The translations under genes and the position numbers were made by a program. From contig JBBQSD010000085.1 in the NCBI GenBank assembly GCA_038214135.1, positions 1 to 26,766 of the forward strand: DNA of 26,766 nt, given 5' to 3'. Origin of the DNA: JANLSE01 sp038214135. Its GTDB lineage: Bacteria; Chloroflexota; Chloroflexia; Chloroflexales; Roseiflexaceae. This document shows, piece by piece, positions 15,362 to 22,644 of this stretch. Under the pieces are notes generated by a model, which saw nothing but the letters and a program-made list of their open reading frames with translations, searched no databases and was not told the DNA's origin. How positions within the stretch are numbered: position 1 is the first letter of the stretch; every line of letters begins with the position of its first letter.

Positions 15362-15595
15362 ATGGCAACTCAGAACATGACCCTGATTGCACCAGTATGT
15401 TCGTGCTGCGAACAACCAGCCACGCTGATTCCACGTGATGACCTTGCTAGGGCGTTGGCGGCTTGTCCAAATAGCGGGCAGCTCTATCGCGCTGAGGGTG
15501 GGCGCTATGCCCAAACGACCATGCCGCCGCTTGTTGCAGAACGGGGTGCGGCAGCAAGTGTACGGATCGACCTGAGCCGCACTGGCTATGCCTAA
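15362..15595 (+). CDS. Small Cys-rich uncharacterised protein, 77 aa
   Basis: Preceded by a good ribosome-binding site (AAGGAG, 15346-15351). APVCSCCEQPATLIPRDDLA (residues 11-30) and ACPNSGQLYRAEGGRYAQ (34-51) give four Cys (13, 15, 16, 35), which could hold a metal, though the spacing is not a classic zinc ribbon. The C-terminus VRIDLSRTGYA has no di-glycine. No known family recognised. It follows the 121-aa gene at 32 bp and is followed by a heptamer-repeat hairpin. It lies 1.4 kb before the E2/E1-like pair, with an oppositely oriented gene in between. Confidence 0.65.
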   Translation: MATQNMTLIAPVCSCCEQPATLIPRDDLARALAACPNSGQLYRAEGGRYAQTTMPPLVAERGAAASVRIDLSRTGYA

Positions 15596-15620
15596 TCGAG
15601 AGAACCCAGAATTCAGGAGT

Positions 15621-15705
15621 CAGGAGTCAGAATGCACTATCCAGAAACAAGCGAGCAAACGAACAAGGAGTTTTGTTGTTTCTGCGTTCTCAATTCTGAC
15701 TCCTG
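15621..15705. repeat. Inverted pair of AGGAGTC-derived repeats
   Basis: CAGGAGTCAGAAT (15621-15633) and ATTCTGACTCCTG (15693-15705) are perfect inverse copies 59 bases apart. They sit between the convergent 77-aa gene and the diguanylate cyclase gene, and an RNA hairpin here could end both transcripts. Confidence 0.75.
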
Positions 15706-15735
15706 TTCTCTTCACATTCTTGATGAAGTGGAGGT

Positions 15736-16842
15736 CTACCCTTCAATCTCAACGCGGTTACGGCCATTTTCTTTTGCTCGATAGAGTCGCTGATCGGCTC
15801 GTTTGACGAGTGTTTCAAGCGTATCATTAGCTGTCAATATTGCCACACCGAGGCTAGCAGTAACCCGCCCGATCTCAGGGTAGTCGATTGTTTCAAGCTG
15901 GCTGCGCAGTTGTTCGGCAAGCTGCAGTGCTTGGTCGCGTGTGACGTTGAGTGCAATGATCAGAAACTCTTCACCACCCCAGCGCCCAAATGGCATATTG
16001 GAGGGCAAAATATTGCGGATCGATTCAGCGAACCTGATCAATATCAGATCGCCGCTATCGTGGCCGAATGTATCGTTGATATTCTTGAAGTAATCAATAT
16101 CGATCAGCATGACACCAAGTCCTCGGTTGGTTGCATGCGCTTGTTCAATGGCGTATTGGAGCGTTTTCACTGTAGCACGGCGGTTCGCAACACCAGTCAG
16201 GTAATCGACATTGGCTGCAACACTCAAATTCGCGACATCATCGCGGGCCTGTACGAAATTTTCTTTGAGTTGGGCAATACCAACCAGCACAGCAATATAG
16301 ACAGGATGGGCAATATTCATATTCAGTAACAGGGCGAAGATATCGCTTGACATGATTGGCGCATCACTATAGATCAGTTGCTGTAATGTGGGAAGCAGCA
16401 GTGCCAGATAGATCAGGATCGAAGCGATGCGCGCCTGACGTGTTCGCAGAAACATGAATGCTGAGGTATAGACGAGTGGGAACCATTGGGTGAATATGGC
16501 CATATCGTAGATCGTGATATTGGGTACCAGGTGATAGATGATCGCATACACATAGATGAGCATGTAGACTGCCAGCGTTGCGAAGCTCAGCACCTCGATG
16601 ATTGGTAATGTCGCTGGCCTGATCTGTAGGATGATCAGATACGTGATAAACGCTACTACTAGGAGTGGGTAAGCTACCTGATTAATCAGCATCAGGTGTT
16701 GCTCTCGTGACTCGAAAATCCAGATAACCAGAATAGCTGCCGCGCCGATCATTAAAAGCGATTTTAGGAGTCGCTGTTTGAAAAGCTGAAATGTATCGAT
16801 CTGATCTGCTTGGTCCGATGAAGATTTTGAAGATGCTGGCAT
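15736..16842 (-). CDS. Membrane-bound diguanylate cyclase (GGDEF)
   Basis: 368 aa. About six membrane helices occupy residues 27-190 (for example LLMIGAAAILVIWIF and VYIAVLVGIA). The GGDEF domain follows from about residue 205: DYLTGVANRR, LIDIDYFKNINDTFGHDSGD (metal and GTP contacts) and the signature RWGGEEF (GGEEF at 289-293), so it should make cyclic di-GMP from two GTP. The inhibitory I-site RxxD expected nine residues before the signature is absent (PSNM), so product feedback is probably missing. The N-terminal membrane part is a sensor of unknown input. It is transcribed away from the E2-like gene (117 bp between starts) and towards the small-gene pair. Confidence 0.93.
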   Translation of the reverse strand: MPASSKSSSDQADQIDTFQLFKQRLLKSLLMIGAAAILVIWIFESREQHLMLINQVAYPLLVVAFITYLIILQIRPATLPIIEVLSFATLAVYMLIYVYAIIYHLVPNITIYDMAIFTQWFPLVYTSAFMFLRTRQARIASILIYLALLLPTLQQLIYSDAPIMSSDIFALLLNMNIAHPVYIAVLVGIAQLKENFVQARDDVANLSVAANVDYLTGVANRRATVKTLQYAIEQAHATNRGLGVMLIDIDYFKNINDTFGHDSGDLILIRFAESIRNILPSNMPFGRWGGEEFLIIALNVTRDQALQLAEQLRSQLETIDYPEIGRVTASLGVAILTANDTLETLVKRADQRLYRAKENGRNRVEIEG

Positions 16843-16959
16843 GAACGTTGTATCTATTCCTCAATTGTGCATATGCCGCGACAGAAAATCAGTGATCTTC
16901 TACAGATCTCTCTTAGTCTATGACGTGAACGTTAATCCTTGGGCACAATCGGAGTCGCA

Positions 16960-17676
16960 ATGACTGAACAGTCTATGTATGGTTCCCCACATCCGCTACG
17001 CTGGCGTGTCGATCCAGGTGCTATCGCGCAGACAATGCGTTGGGCGGCACGCCATCCAGAAACACTCGCGGACGATCTTGATGGCATGGCCACGTATTTC
17101 CCACACTGGCTATTGATCGGATCACAGGCTGGTCGCTCCGTCCATTGTAGCGCATGTGGCATGCCTGGAGTCCCGACTGATGGTGCCATCCATTGTCCTG
17201 CTTGCCATACCTGCCTTTCGGCTGATGGTTTGGTATGGGTTGGGCACCTGCCAGCGCTAGCGCACCCAGAATCACGCTTTCTACAGAAACAAGAAGCATT
17301 ACGAGTTGCTGGCTTTGATGAGATTCATGTTGATGGGTTGGATTACCTGCTGGTGCCACTGAGTGTCGCCTACCCTTCCGAATGGCCAAACGTCGAGCCA
17401 ATTGTTCGATATGCACCGCGATGGCTGGACGCAGCCGGATTACCACGGGCATCGGGCGCGCATCACCTGATCGGTAATGGTCAAGCCTGCCTGTTTGCCT
17501 GGGGCCAATGGCAAGCCCAACCAATTCATTCCGTGTTGCAACAGCGTGTCGTGAATCATGTCGCCAGTTTGCTCAAAATAGTTACTGGTGTGAGTCCTAA
17601 CAAGGCCTTTATTGGCCGTATTCATCATGACGATTGGACTCCATCAAGTGCTGATGATCTCGACAATGAACGGTGA
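16960..17676 (+). CDS. E2-like (ubiquitin-conjugating-fold) protein with internal zinc ribbon
   Basis: 238 aa. A zinc-ribbon-like insert is formed by HCSACG (Cys63, Cys66) and HCPACHTC (Cys79, Cys82, possibly Cys85). Residues 128-210 resemble bacterial E2-like domains: LDYLLVPLSVAYPSEWPNVE (the strand and YP-x-x-x-P loop), then GAHHLIGNGQACLFAWGQW with a His and a Cys177 placed like the H...G-x-x-C-L motif of the conjugating site, then a long helix HSVLQQRVVNHVASLLKI. I infer that Cys177 carries a thioester-linked modifier; this is not proven. Start chosen at 16960 (ATG; frame open upstream to a TTG at 16939). The ThiF/E1-like gene begins 4 bases after the stop, a strong sign of a joint function. 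No close family name can be given from sequence alone. Confidence 0.6.
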   Translation: MTEQSMYGSPHPLRWRVDPGAIAQTMRWAARHPETLADDLDGMATYFPHWLLIGSQAGRSVHCSACGMPGVPTDGAIHCPACHTCLSADGLVWVGHLPALAHPESRFLQKQEALRVAGFDEIHVDGLDYLLVPLSVAYPSEWPNVEPIVRYAPRWLDAAGLPRASGAHHLIGNGQACLFAWGQWQAQPIHSVLQQRVVNHVASLLKIVTGVSPNKAFIGRIHHDDWTPSSADDLDNER

Positions 17677-17680
17677 TAGT

Positions 17681-19156
17681 ATGACAGCATCCTTTGCTGA
17701 TCACTTCGTGCGTGCTATTCCAATTATTGGTGAAACGCTGCGTGCCAAACGTGTTGTCCTGCTTGGCCTGCCGCTGGCTACACCAATTGTTGAATATCTG
17801 GCGGCCTGTGGCGTTGGGCGCTGGATCATTGCAGCCGCGCCAACTCAGGCTGAATCGCCCAACTCTCTGCTGCTCAACCGTCTACACATGCGCCATGGAT
17901 TTGCGTTAGCACCCACACTAACTGAATTGCCGCTTTCAGAATGGATTGCGGCAATTCGGGACGATGCTGCTGATCTTATTATTGCTGTTGGTGGCCAGCA
18001 AACCCTGGCAATTGCCCGGCATGCCGCTGGACAGGCGGGTATTCCAGCATTACTCTGTATGCCGCCAAGTACACAGGCTGCGTGTCGGGCCGAGGTTGTG
18101 TTTCCTGGTGAGGCTGCCCGCACCCCCTGGCCATCTCTCCCAGATCTGGAGAGGGGGGATGGCTTCATCAGTACGACGGGGTGGGATTGGCTGTGTGCTG
18201 CGCCCTTGCTGTCCGGGTTGGCACGCGCACTTCTATTGCGCGGCAGCCTGTACGAACGTCCAGATTTGGAAGAACTATGGGTGCGCGGCATGCGGATCGT
18301 GACTCTTGGAGGAACAGATCCATGTGCTGTCGATTGGTCGCTGCCGAACACGCCAATCCGTGCCGTCTCGGCGCACTATCAATCTCCGCCAATGTGCCGA
18401 GGGCGGCTGCTAATTGCCGGATTAGGCAGCATCGGCAGTGTTGCTGCTGCACTGCTGGCAGCCTACACCACCCAATTGGTTCTGGCAGATCCAGATAGCG
18501 TCGATGCATCCAACCCGGCCCGCCAACACTATACCCTGGCCGATCTGGGCTGTCCAAAGGCGTGTGCGCTACAAACAAGCCTTGCCGCGCAGTGCCCACA
18601 GATTGTTGCTGTGCCGGATGCATTGACCGATGAAGACCAGGTTGCGGCACTGGTGCGCCAGCATGGAATTACTGCTGCGCTGGTTGCAACGGGCACGAAT
18701 GCCGATTTTGCGATTGCACGGGCATTGCGTGAATGCCATGTGTCCCATGTTGTTGCACGTTGCTACCCACGCGCGCGCTATTGGGAGGCCATACTTGTCG
18801 ATGGCACACACGGTGCGCCTCTCGATGCCATTCGTGGGCATCTGCGGATTGGCCCTGCTCCCGCACCGACTCCAGAGCAACGTGCGGCCTATAGCGATGC
18901 TGGCGCGTTAGAGGCCGAACCGGCAACCCTGATCGAATCGGGATGGGCGGCTGCCTGGGCTGCACGGCTGGCCTGGCAACTGCTTATGCCAATTGGCTTG
19001 CGTGAGCGCTGGATGATCGAGGTGCTTGAGTCGCATAATACGTGCCTGGTCGGTGGGGCATATGTCGAACACACCCGTGATGGCCCTGCCTACGCAATCG
19101 ATCTGCCTGGCCGGATACGCGCCTGGGCAACAGAACAGATCATAGGTGCGGTATAA
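17681..19156 (+). CDS. ThiF/E1-like adenylating enzyme with two Rossmann lobes
   Basis: 491 aa. The C-terminal lobe (residues 241-450) is a ThiF/E1 adenylation domain: GRLLIAGLGSIGSVAAALLA with G-x-G-x-x-G at 247-252, LADPDSVDASNPARQHY with Asp270/Asp272, Asn278 and Arg281, and Lys293 in GCPKA. Such enzymes adenylate the C-terminus of a ubiquitin-like or sulfur-carrier protein. Cys361 (VVARCYPRARYWEA) is a candidate thioester Cys. Residues 20-230 look like a degenerate second Rossmann lobe (KRVVLLGLPLATPIVEYLAA, ADLIIAVGG) without the nucleotide loop. The start at 17681 has GGTGA overlapping the E2-like stop; the frame is open upstream to 17612 inside the E2-like gene. Together the pair resembles a bacterial conjugation module. 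Adenylation is well supported; the acceptor is unknown. Confidence 0.82.
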   Translation: MTASFADHFVRAIPIIGETLRAKRVVLLGLPLATPIVEYLAACGVGRWIIAAAPTQAESPNSLLLNRLHMRHGFALAPTLTELPLSEWIAAIRDDAADLIIAVGGQQTLAIARHAAGQAGIPALLCMPPSTQAACRAEVVFPGEAARTPWPSLPDLERGDGFISTTGWDWLCAAPLLSGLARALLLRGSLYERPDLEELWVRGMRIVTLGGTDPCAVDWSLPNTPIRAVSAHYQSPPMCRGRLLIAGLGSIGSVAAALLAAYTTQLVLADPDSVDASNPARQHYTLADLGCPKACALQTSLAAQCPQIVAVPDALTDEDQVAALVRQHGITAALVATGTNADFAIARALRECHVSHVVARCYPRARYWEAILVDGTHGAPLDAIRGHLRIGPAPAPTPEQRAAYSDAGALEAEPATLIESGWAAAWAARLAWQLLMPIGLRERWMIEVLESHNTCLVGGAYVEHTRDGPAYAIDLPGRIRAWATEQIIGAV

Positions 19157-19170
19157 TTACTGTAGCAGGC

Positions 19171-19213
19171 GTGATGGGGTGTATGCCCAATTCATGCGCA
19201 GATGACGCAGATT
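19171..19213 (+). repeat. 43-bp direct repeat, copy 1 (before CoA-transferase subunit A)
   Basis: GTGATGGGGTGTATGCCCAA followed by TTCATGCGCAGATGACGCAG and ATT. It differs at three positions from 20169-20211. It ends 19 bases before the subunit A start. Confidence 0.9.
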
Positions 19214-19232
19214 GATCGACTGGTTCGACATA

Positions 19233-20147
19233 GTGACAAAATTAACTACAATGCGTGAGGCGATTGCGGCGCATGTCCAGGATGGGATGACGATTGCGAT
19301 CGAAGGATTTACGGCATGTATCTGCTTTGCTGCTGGCCACGAGATCATCCGCCAGCAGCGCCGTGATCTGACACTCATACGCATGACGCCAGATCTGATC
19401 TATGATCAGATGGTTGCAGCAGGTGTGGCCAGTGGCATGGTCTTCAGCTACCTTGGCAATCCTGGCGTTGGGCCGTTATACTGTTTGCGCCGAGCGGTTG
19501 AGCAGGGTATCCCACAGCCTCTGGCGCTCGAAGAATACTCGCACTATGGCATGGTTGGGCGCTATCTTGCTGGTGCCGCGAAGCTGCCATTCTACCCATT
19601 GCGCAGCTATATCGGCTCGGATCTGCCGAATATCAACCCACGCATTCAGTTCGTCGCTAGCCCGTATGGCGATGGGCCAGTTGCCGTTGTCCCGCCACTC
19701 AACCCAGATGTTGCTATTCTGCATGTGCAGCGCTGTGATGTGCAGGGCAATGCCCAATCCTGGGGCCTGCTCGGTGTGCAGAAGGAAGCCGCCTTTGCAG
19801 CAACAACCGTGATCGTGGTGGCGGAGGAAATCGTTGATTCGGCGGTCATCCGTTCCGACCCAAACCGTACGATCATCCCTGGATTGGTTGTCGCTGCCGT
19901 TGTCCACGAGCCATATGGTGCGCATCCCTCCTATGTGCAGGGCTATTATGATCGCGATAATGCGTTCTATCTGGCCTGGGATGCGATCTCACGCGATCAG
20001 GCCCGTACCGAAACCTGGCTGGACGAATGGGTCTATGCTGTGCCAGATCGTGCGGCCTATCTTGCCAAAATGGATGCCGCAACCCTGGCACGTATACAGG
20101 TCGCTGCCGCATTGGCCGCACCAGTCGATTATGGCGATTATCGGTGA
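19233..20147 (+). CDS. CoA-transferase subunit A (glutaconate CoA-transferase type)
   Basis: 304 aa from the GTG at 19233. TKLTTMREAIAAHVQDGMTI, then FAAGHEIIRQQRRDLTLIRM, TPDLIYDQMVAAG and YLGNPGVGPLY are the usual start of family I CoA-transferase A subunits related to glutaconate CoA-transferase. DVAILHVQRCDVQGNAQSWG is another hallmark. These heterodimers or heterotetramers move CoA between short acyl groups; the actual acyl donor cannot be read from sequence. GTG was chosen because family members begin at this point; a TTG at 19212 (inside the repeat) and an ATG at 19251 are alternatives, and no clear ribosome-binding site is visible. The B subunit follows after a 203-bp repeat-bearing gap. 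Confidence 0.88.
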   Translation: MTKLTTMREAIAAHVQDGMTIAIEGFTACICFAAGHEIIRQQRRDLTLIRMTPDLIYDQMVAAGVASGMVFSYLGNPGVGPLYCLRRAVEQGIPQPLALEEYSHYGMVGRYLAGAAKLPFYPLRSYIGSDLPNINPRIQFVASPYGDGPVAVVPPLNPDVAILHVQRCDVQGNAQSWGLLGVQKEAAFAATTVIVVAEEIVDSAVIRSDPNRTIIPGLVVAAVVHEPYGAHPSYVQGYYDRDNAFYLAWDAISRDQARTETWLDEWVYAVPDRAAYLAKMDAATLARIQVAAALAAPVDYGDYR

Positions 20148-20168
20148 TAACCCTGATACGGTGATGGG

Positions 20169-20222
20169 GTGATGGGGTGTATACCGAATTCATCCGCAGA
20201 TGACGCAGATTATGCAGATTAC
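20169..20222 (+). repeat. 43-bp direct repeat, copy 2, extended by GCAGAT units
   Basis: GTGATGGGGTGTATACCGAA followed by TTCATCCGCAGATGACGCAG and ATTATGCAGATT. It lies between the two CoA-transferase genes, mirroring the copy before subunit A. Confidence 0.9.
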
Positions 20223-20350
20223 GCACTTTAGTTTGCTGGTTGATGCGCATGAATCCATATGTTTGCATGTTCAGTCGTTACTGTGAGCAGTATAACTAAT
20301 TAGCTTATCACCGTATCATGTTGTCACCTGGTCAAAAAAAAGAGAAACGC

Positions 20351-21109
20351 ATGGCCTACACTCCATCGGAAATGATGATCGTTGCGGCGGCGCGGGCGTT
20401 GGCTGGTGCGCTGACGGTGTTTGTGGGGGTTGGATTGCCGAATGTGGCCTGTAATCTGGCCCAACGAACGGTTGCACCGCAGCTCGAACTGATCTATGAG
20501 GCCGGGGTGTATGGCGCACGCCCAGCCCGTTTGCCGCTCTCGATTGGTGACCCGACCCTGGTGAGTGGTTCGCTGGCCGCGATGCCAATGGCTGATCTAT
20601 TTGGGCTGTATTTGCAGGGCGGGCGGGTTGAGGTTGCCATGCTTGGTGGCGCGCAGATCGACCGCTTCGGTAATCTGAACAGCACGGTGATTGGTTCATA
20701 CGAAAAGCCCATGGTGCGGCTGCCAGGCAGTGGCGGTGCCGCCGAGATTGCCTTACACGCCAAGCGTACACTTGTGATCATGCGGCTCTCGAAGCGGGCC
20801 TTTGTGGAAACGTTGGATTTTCAGACCAGCCCCGGCCATCTGGAGGGTGGCGATGCACGGGTGCGGCATGGGCTACCTGGCGCAGGGCCAACATTGGTTG
20901 TCACCGATATGGCATTGTTTGATTTTGCGCCACCAGCGCACGAAATGCGGCTGGTTTCATTACATCCTGGCATTACCATCGATCAGGTACGCAGCCTGAT
21001 CGGGTGGGATGTGTGTGTGGCAGCGGATCTCGGCCAGACACCCGCCCCAAGCGATGCTGAACTCGTGGCGATTCGGCAGGAATTGGATCCACAGGGGTTA
21101 TATCGCTAG
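20351..21109 (+). CDS. CoA-transferase subunit B (glutaconate CoA-transferase type)
   Basis: 252 aa. Partner of the upstream A subunit. VFVGVGLPNVACNLAQRTVA (residues 23-42) is followed by LELIYEAGVYGARPARLPLS, where Glu50 matches the catalytic Glu that forms the acyl-glutamyl anhydride in GctB-like subunits. FGLYLQGGRVEVAMLGGAQIDRFGNLNST, in pieces, and LPGSGGAAEIALHAKR are typical of the same family. It lacks the S-E-N type motif of succinyl-CoA:acetoacetate transferases. Start chosen at 20351 (ATG after AAAAAAAGAGAAACGC); the frame is open back to 20318. Followed by a large intergenic repeat cluster. Confidence 0.9.
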   Translation: MAYTPSEMMIVAAARALAGALTVFVGVGLPNVACNLAQRTVAPQLELIYEAGVYGARPARLPLSIGDPTLVSGSLAAMPMADLFGLYLQGGRVEVAMLGGAQIDRFGNLNSTVIGSYEKPMVRLPGSGGAAEIALHAKRTLVIMRLSKRAFVETLDFQTSPGHLEGGDARVRHGLPGAGPTLVVTDMALFDFAPPAHEMRLVSLHPGITIDQVRSLIGWDVCVAADLGQTPAPSDAELVAIRQELDPQGLYR

Positions 21110-21114
21110 TGGTT

Positions 21115-21520
21115 TTGGCCGCTGTGTGCGGCAGCATTCTAGCCGCTGTGTGCGGTGGGCGATTGTTTTGCGGGGCTATGCACCCCGCACCCGCAGGCGG
21201 GGCGGTTCCGTCCGCGGGGTGCCCTTTGGGCCTTGCCCCGAACCCCGAATGGAACGTGGTGGTCCACCAACGCCCGTTAATCATGCCACGGCTGCAATCA
21301 ATCGCTGTTGGTGGCTTGTTGGGCGGACACATGGGTCCGCACCCTACTTGGGTCCGCACCCTCCATGGGTTCGCACCCTCCATGGGTTCGCTTGTTCGTC
21401 GGTTCGTCGGTTCGTTGGTTCGTGTTGGGCGGACACATGGGTCCGCACCCTCCATAGGTTCGCTTGTTCGTCGGTTCGTCGGTTCTCGGTTCTCGGCATT
21501 CTGACTCCTGAATACTCGGT
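21115..21520 (-). repeat. Composite dispersed intergenic repeat, inverted copy with expansions
   Basis: This fills the 430-bp gap after the CoA-transferase. From left: two CCGCTGTGTGCGG units, GCACCCCGCACCCGCAGGCG, TCATGCCACGGCTGCAAT and CGCTGTTGGTGGCTTGTTGG (inverse of 14763-14802). Then GGGCGGACACATGGGTCCGC (21321 and 21427), GGGTCCGCACCCTCCATGGG-type units and GGTTCGTC/GGTTCGTT octamers. Last is TCTGACTCCTG (inverse of the AGGAGTC repeat). No gene seen; long open frames here come from stop-poor repeats. Confidence 0.85.
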
Positions 21521-21539
21521 TCAAGAAAGGAATAGACGC

Positions 21540-22106
21540 ATGGCTAGCACCAAAGAAACCATAACCGATGAGCTACGGGCCTTCATCGAGGCGCAGCAGA
21601 TGTTTTTCGTTGCCAGCGCACCGCTCGCCGCCGATGGTCACGTTAATCTATCGCCGAAAGGCCTGGATTGCCTGCGTGTGCTTGGGCCATTACAGGTAGC
21701 GTATCTGGATCTGACCGGCAGCGGCAACGAGACATCGGCGCATGTGCGCGAGAATGGCCGCATCACGCTGATGTTCTGTGCGTTTGCTGGCCCGCCACGC
21801 ATCCTGCGCCTGTATGGCACTGGAACGACTGTATTGCCGGAATCTTCGGTATGGGCCGAACTCAGCCCTTTGTTTCTTGAGTATCATGGAGCGCGGCAGA
21901 TCATCGTGGCCGATATCAACCGTGTGCAAACCTCGTGTGGCTTTGCCGTGCCGCTGTATGAATACAGCGGACAGCGCGAGACACTGCTGAAGTGGGCCAA
22001 CACCAAGAGTGATCAGGATTTGGAGAGCTATCGCCAGCAGAAGAACACAAGCAGCATTGATGGGTTGCCAACGCCAATTGGTGAGCAGGTGAGTGAGGAA
22101 GTGTAG
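21540..22106 (+). CDS. Pyridoxamine 5'-phosphate oxidase-fold protein
   Basis: 188 aa from the ATG at 21540. FIEAQQMFFVASAPLAADGH (residues 18-37), NLSPKGLDCLRVLGP and LDLTGSGNETSAHVRENGRI show the FMN-binding split-barrel pattern; MFCAFAGPPRILRLYGTG continues it. Members bind FMN, F420 or haem and reduce or oxidise small molecules; this subgroup is usually annotated only as pyridoxamine-phosphate-oxidase family. AAGAAAGG precedes the ATG. The open frame continues far upstream but only through repeat DNA. No neighbour suggests a substrate. Confidence 0.88.
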   Translation: MASTKETITDELRAFIEAQQMFFVASAPLAADGHVNLSPKGLDCLRVLGPLQVAYLDLTGSGNETSAHVRENGRITLMFCAFAGPPRILRLYGTGTTVLPESSVWAELSPLFLEYHGARQIIVADINRVQTSCGFAVPLYEYSGQRETLLKWANTKSDQDLESYRQQKNTSSIDGLPTPIGEQVSEEV

Positions 22107-22150
22107 GAGCCGCGATGCATCGCGCCTATACGGAGGCAGGAGGCACGGCC

Positions 22151-22183
22151 CATGTCATCCTGAGCCGCAGCGAAGGATCTCAG
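22151..22183 (+). repeat. Dispersed element of the GTCATCCTGAGC...GAAGGATCT type
   Basis: ATGTCATCCTGAGCCGCAGC followed by GAAGGATCTCAG. ATCCTGAG/CTCAGGAT-like complementarity gives an imperfect hairpin (ATCCT and AGGAT). Sequences of this form are found between genes in many unrelated bacterial genomes. Just before it, GCGATGCATCGC (about 22115) is a short palindrome. Confidence 0.7.
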
Positions 22184-22203
22184 AGACGCATCAGGAGTCA
22201 GGG

Positions 22204-22230
22204 TAAAGACGCTCCGTTGGGGTGTCTTTA
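22204..22230. terminator. Weak hairpin at the 3' end of the HNH gene
   Basis: TAAAGAC (22204-22210) pairs with GTCTTTA (22224-22230), overlapping the HNH stop codon. No T-run follows on the minus strand, so terminator function is only possible. Confidence 0.3.
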
Positions 22231-22644
22231 TTGTAGCTGGTAGCGTCCCAACGCAATGAGACGAGCACGATCAGCAATTTGATCAATCCGATTGATCTTC
22301 AGCAATCGCACAGTGACGCGCCCTATGGCTGTCAACGGCTCAATTGCGCCTGTCTCACGAACTTTGAAGTGATCGCTCCAGGTATCGCGTCGCGGATGGA
22401 AGAGCACCTCAATTGCGCCTGTCTCGGGATCAATCGAGGAAAGATCGCTACCTTTGTATCTATTACAATCAGCACATGCAAGGCACAAGTTATCTTCCGT
22501 TGTTGTGCCACCATGCTTTTCAGCATAAATATGGTCGATTTCGTGAGTAAAGTAGGTATCTCCCTCATGAAGCCGACAATATTCGCAGTATCCACGCGCT
22601 CGCTCAACTACGTCGCGTCGCAATGAATCGGAGATATGACTCAT
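22228..22644 (-). CDS. HNH endonuclease
   Basis: 138 aa. The HNH/zinc-finger core is CEYCRLHEGD (CxxC), FTHEIDHIYAEKHGGTTTED (E-I-D-H, with His as general base) and NLCLACADCNRYKGSDL (N and CxxC). This layout matches the stand-alone HNH nucleases common in cyanobacteria and Chloroflexota. The rest, IEPLTAIGRVTVRLLKINR, is the usual C-terminal helix. Its ATG overlaps the stop of the upstream 84-aa gene (ATGA), so the two are translationally coupled. Target and biological role unknown; a defence or selfish role is possible. Confidence 0.93.
   Translation of the reverse strand: MSHISDSLRRDVVERARGYCEYCRLHEGDTYFTHEIDHIYAEKHGGTTTEDNLCLACADCNRYKGSDLSSIDPETGAIEVLFHPRRDTWSDHFKVRETGAIEPLTAIGRVTVRLLKINRIDQIADRARLIALGRYQLQ

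Noticed and set aside
15362..15595. The 77-aa protein as a ubiquitin-like modifier.
   Set aside because: No Gly-Gly end and no visible beta-grasp pattern; kept only as a possible partner.
21009..21539. Long open frame running into the pyridoxamine-phosphate-oxidase-fold gene from upstream.
   Set aside because: It crosses the end of CoA-transferase subunit B and stop-poor repeat DNA; family similarity begins only at the ATG at 21540.
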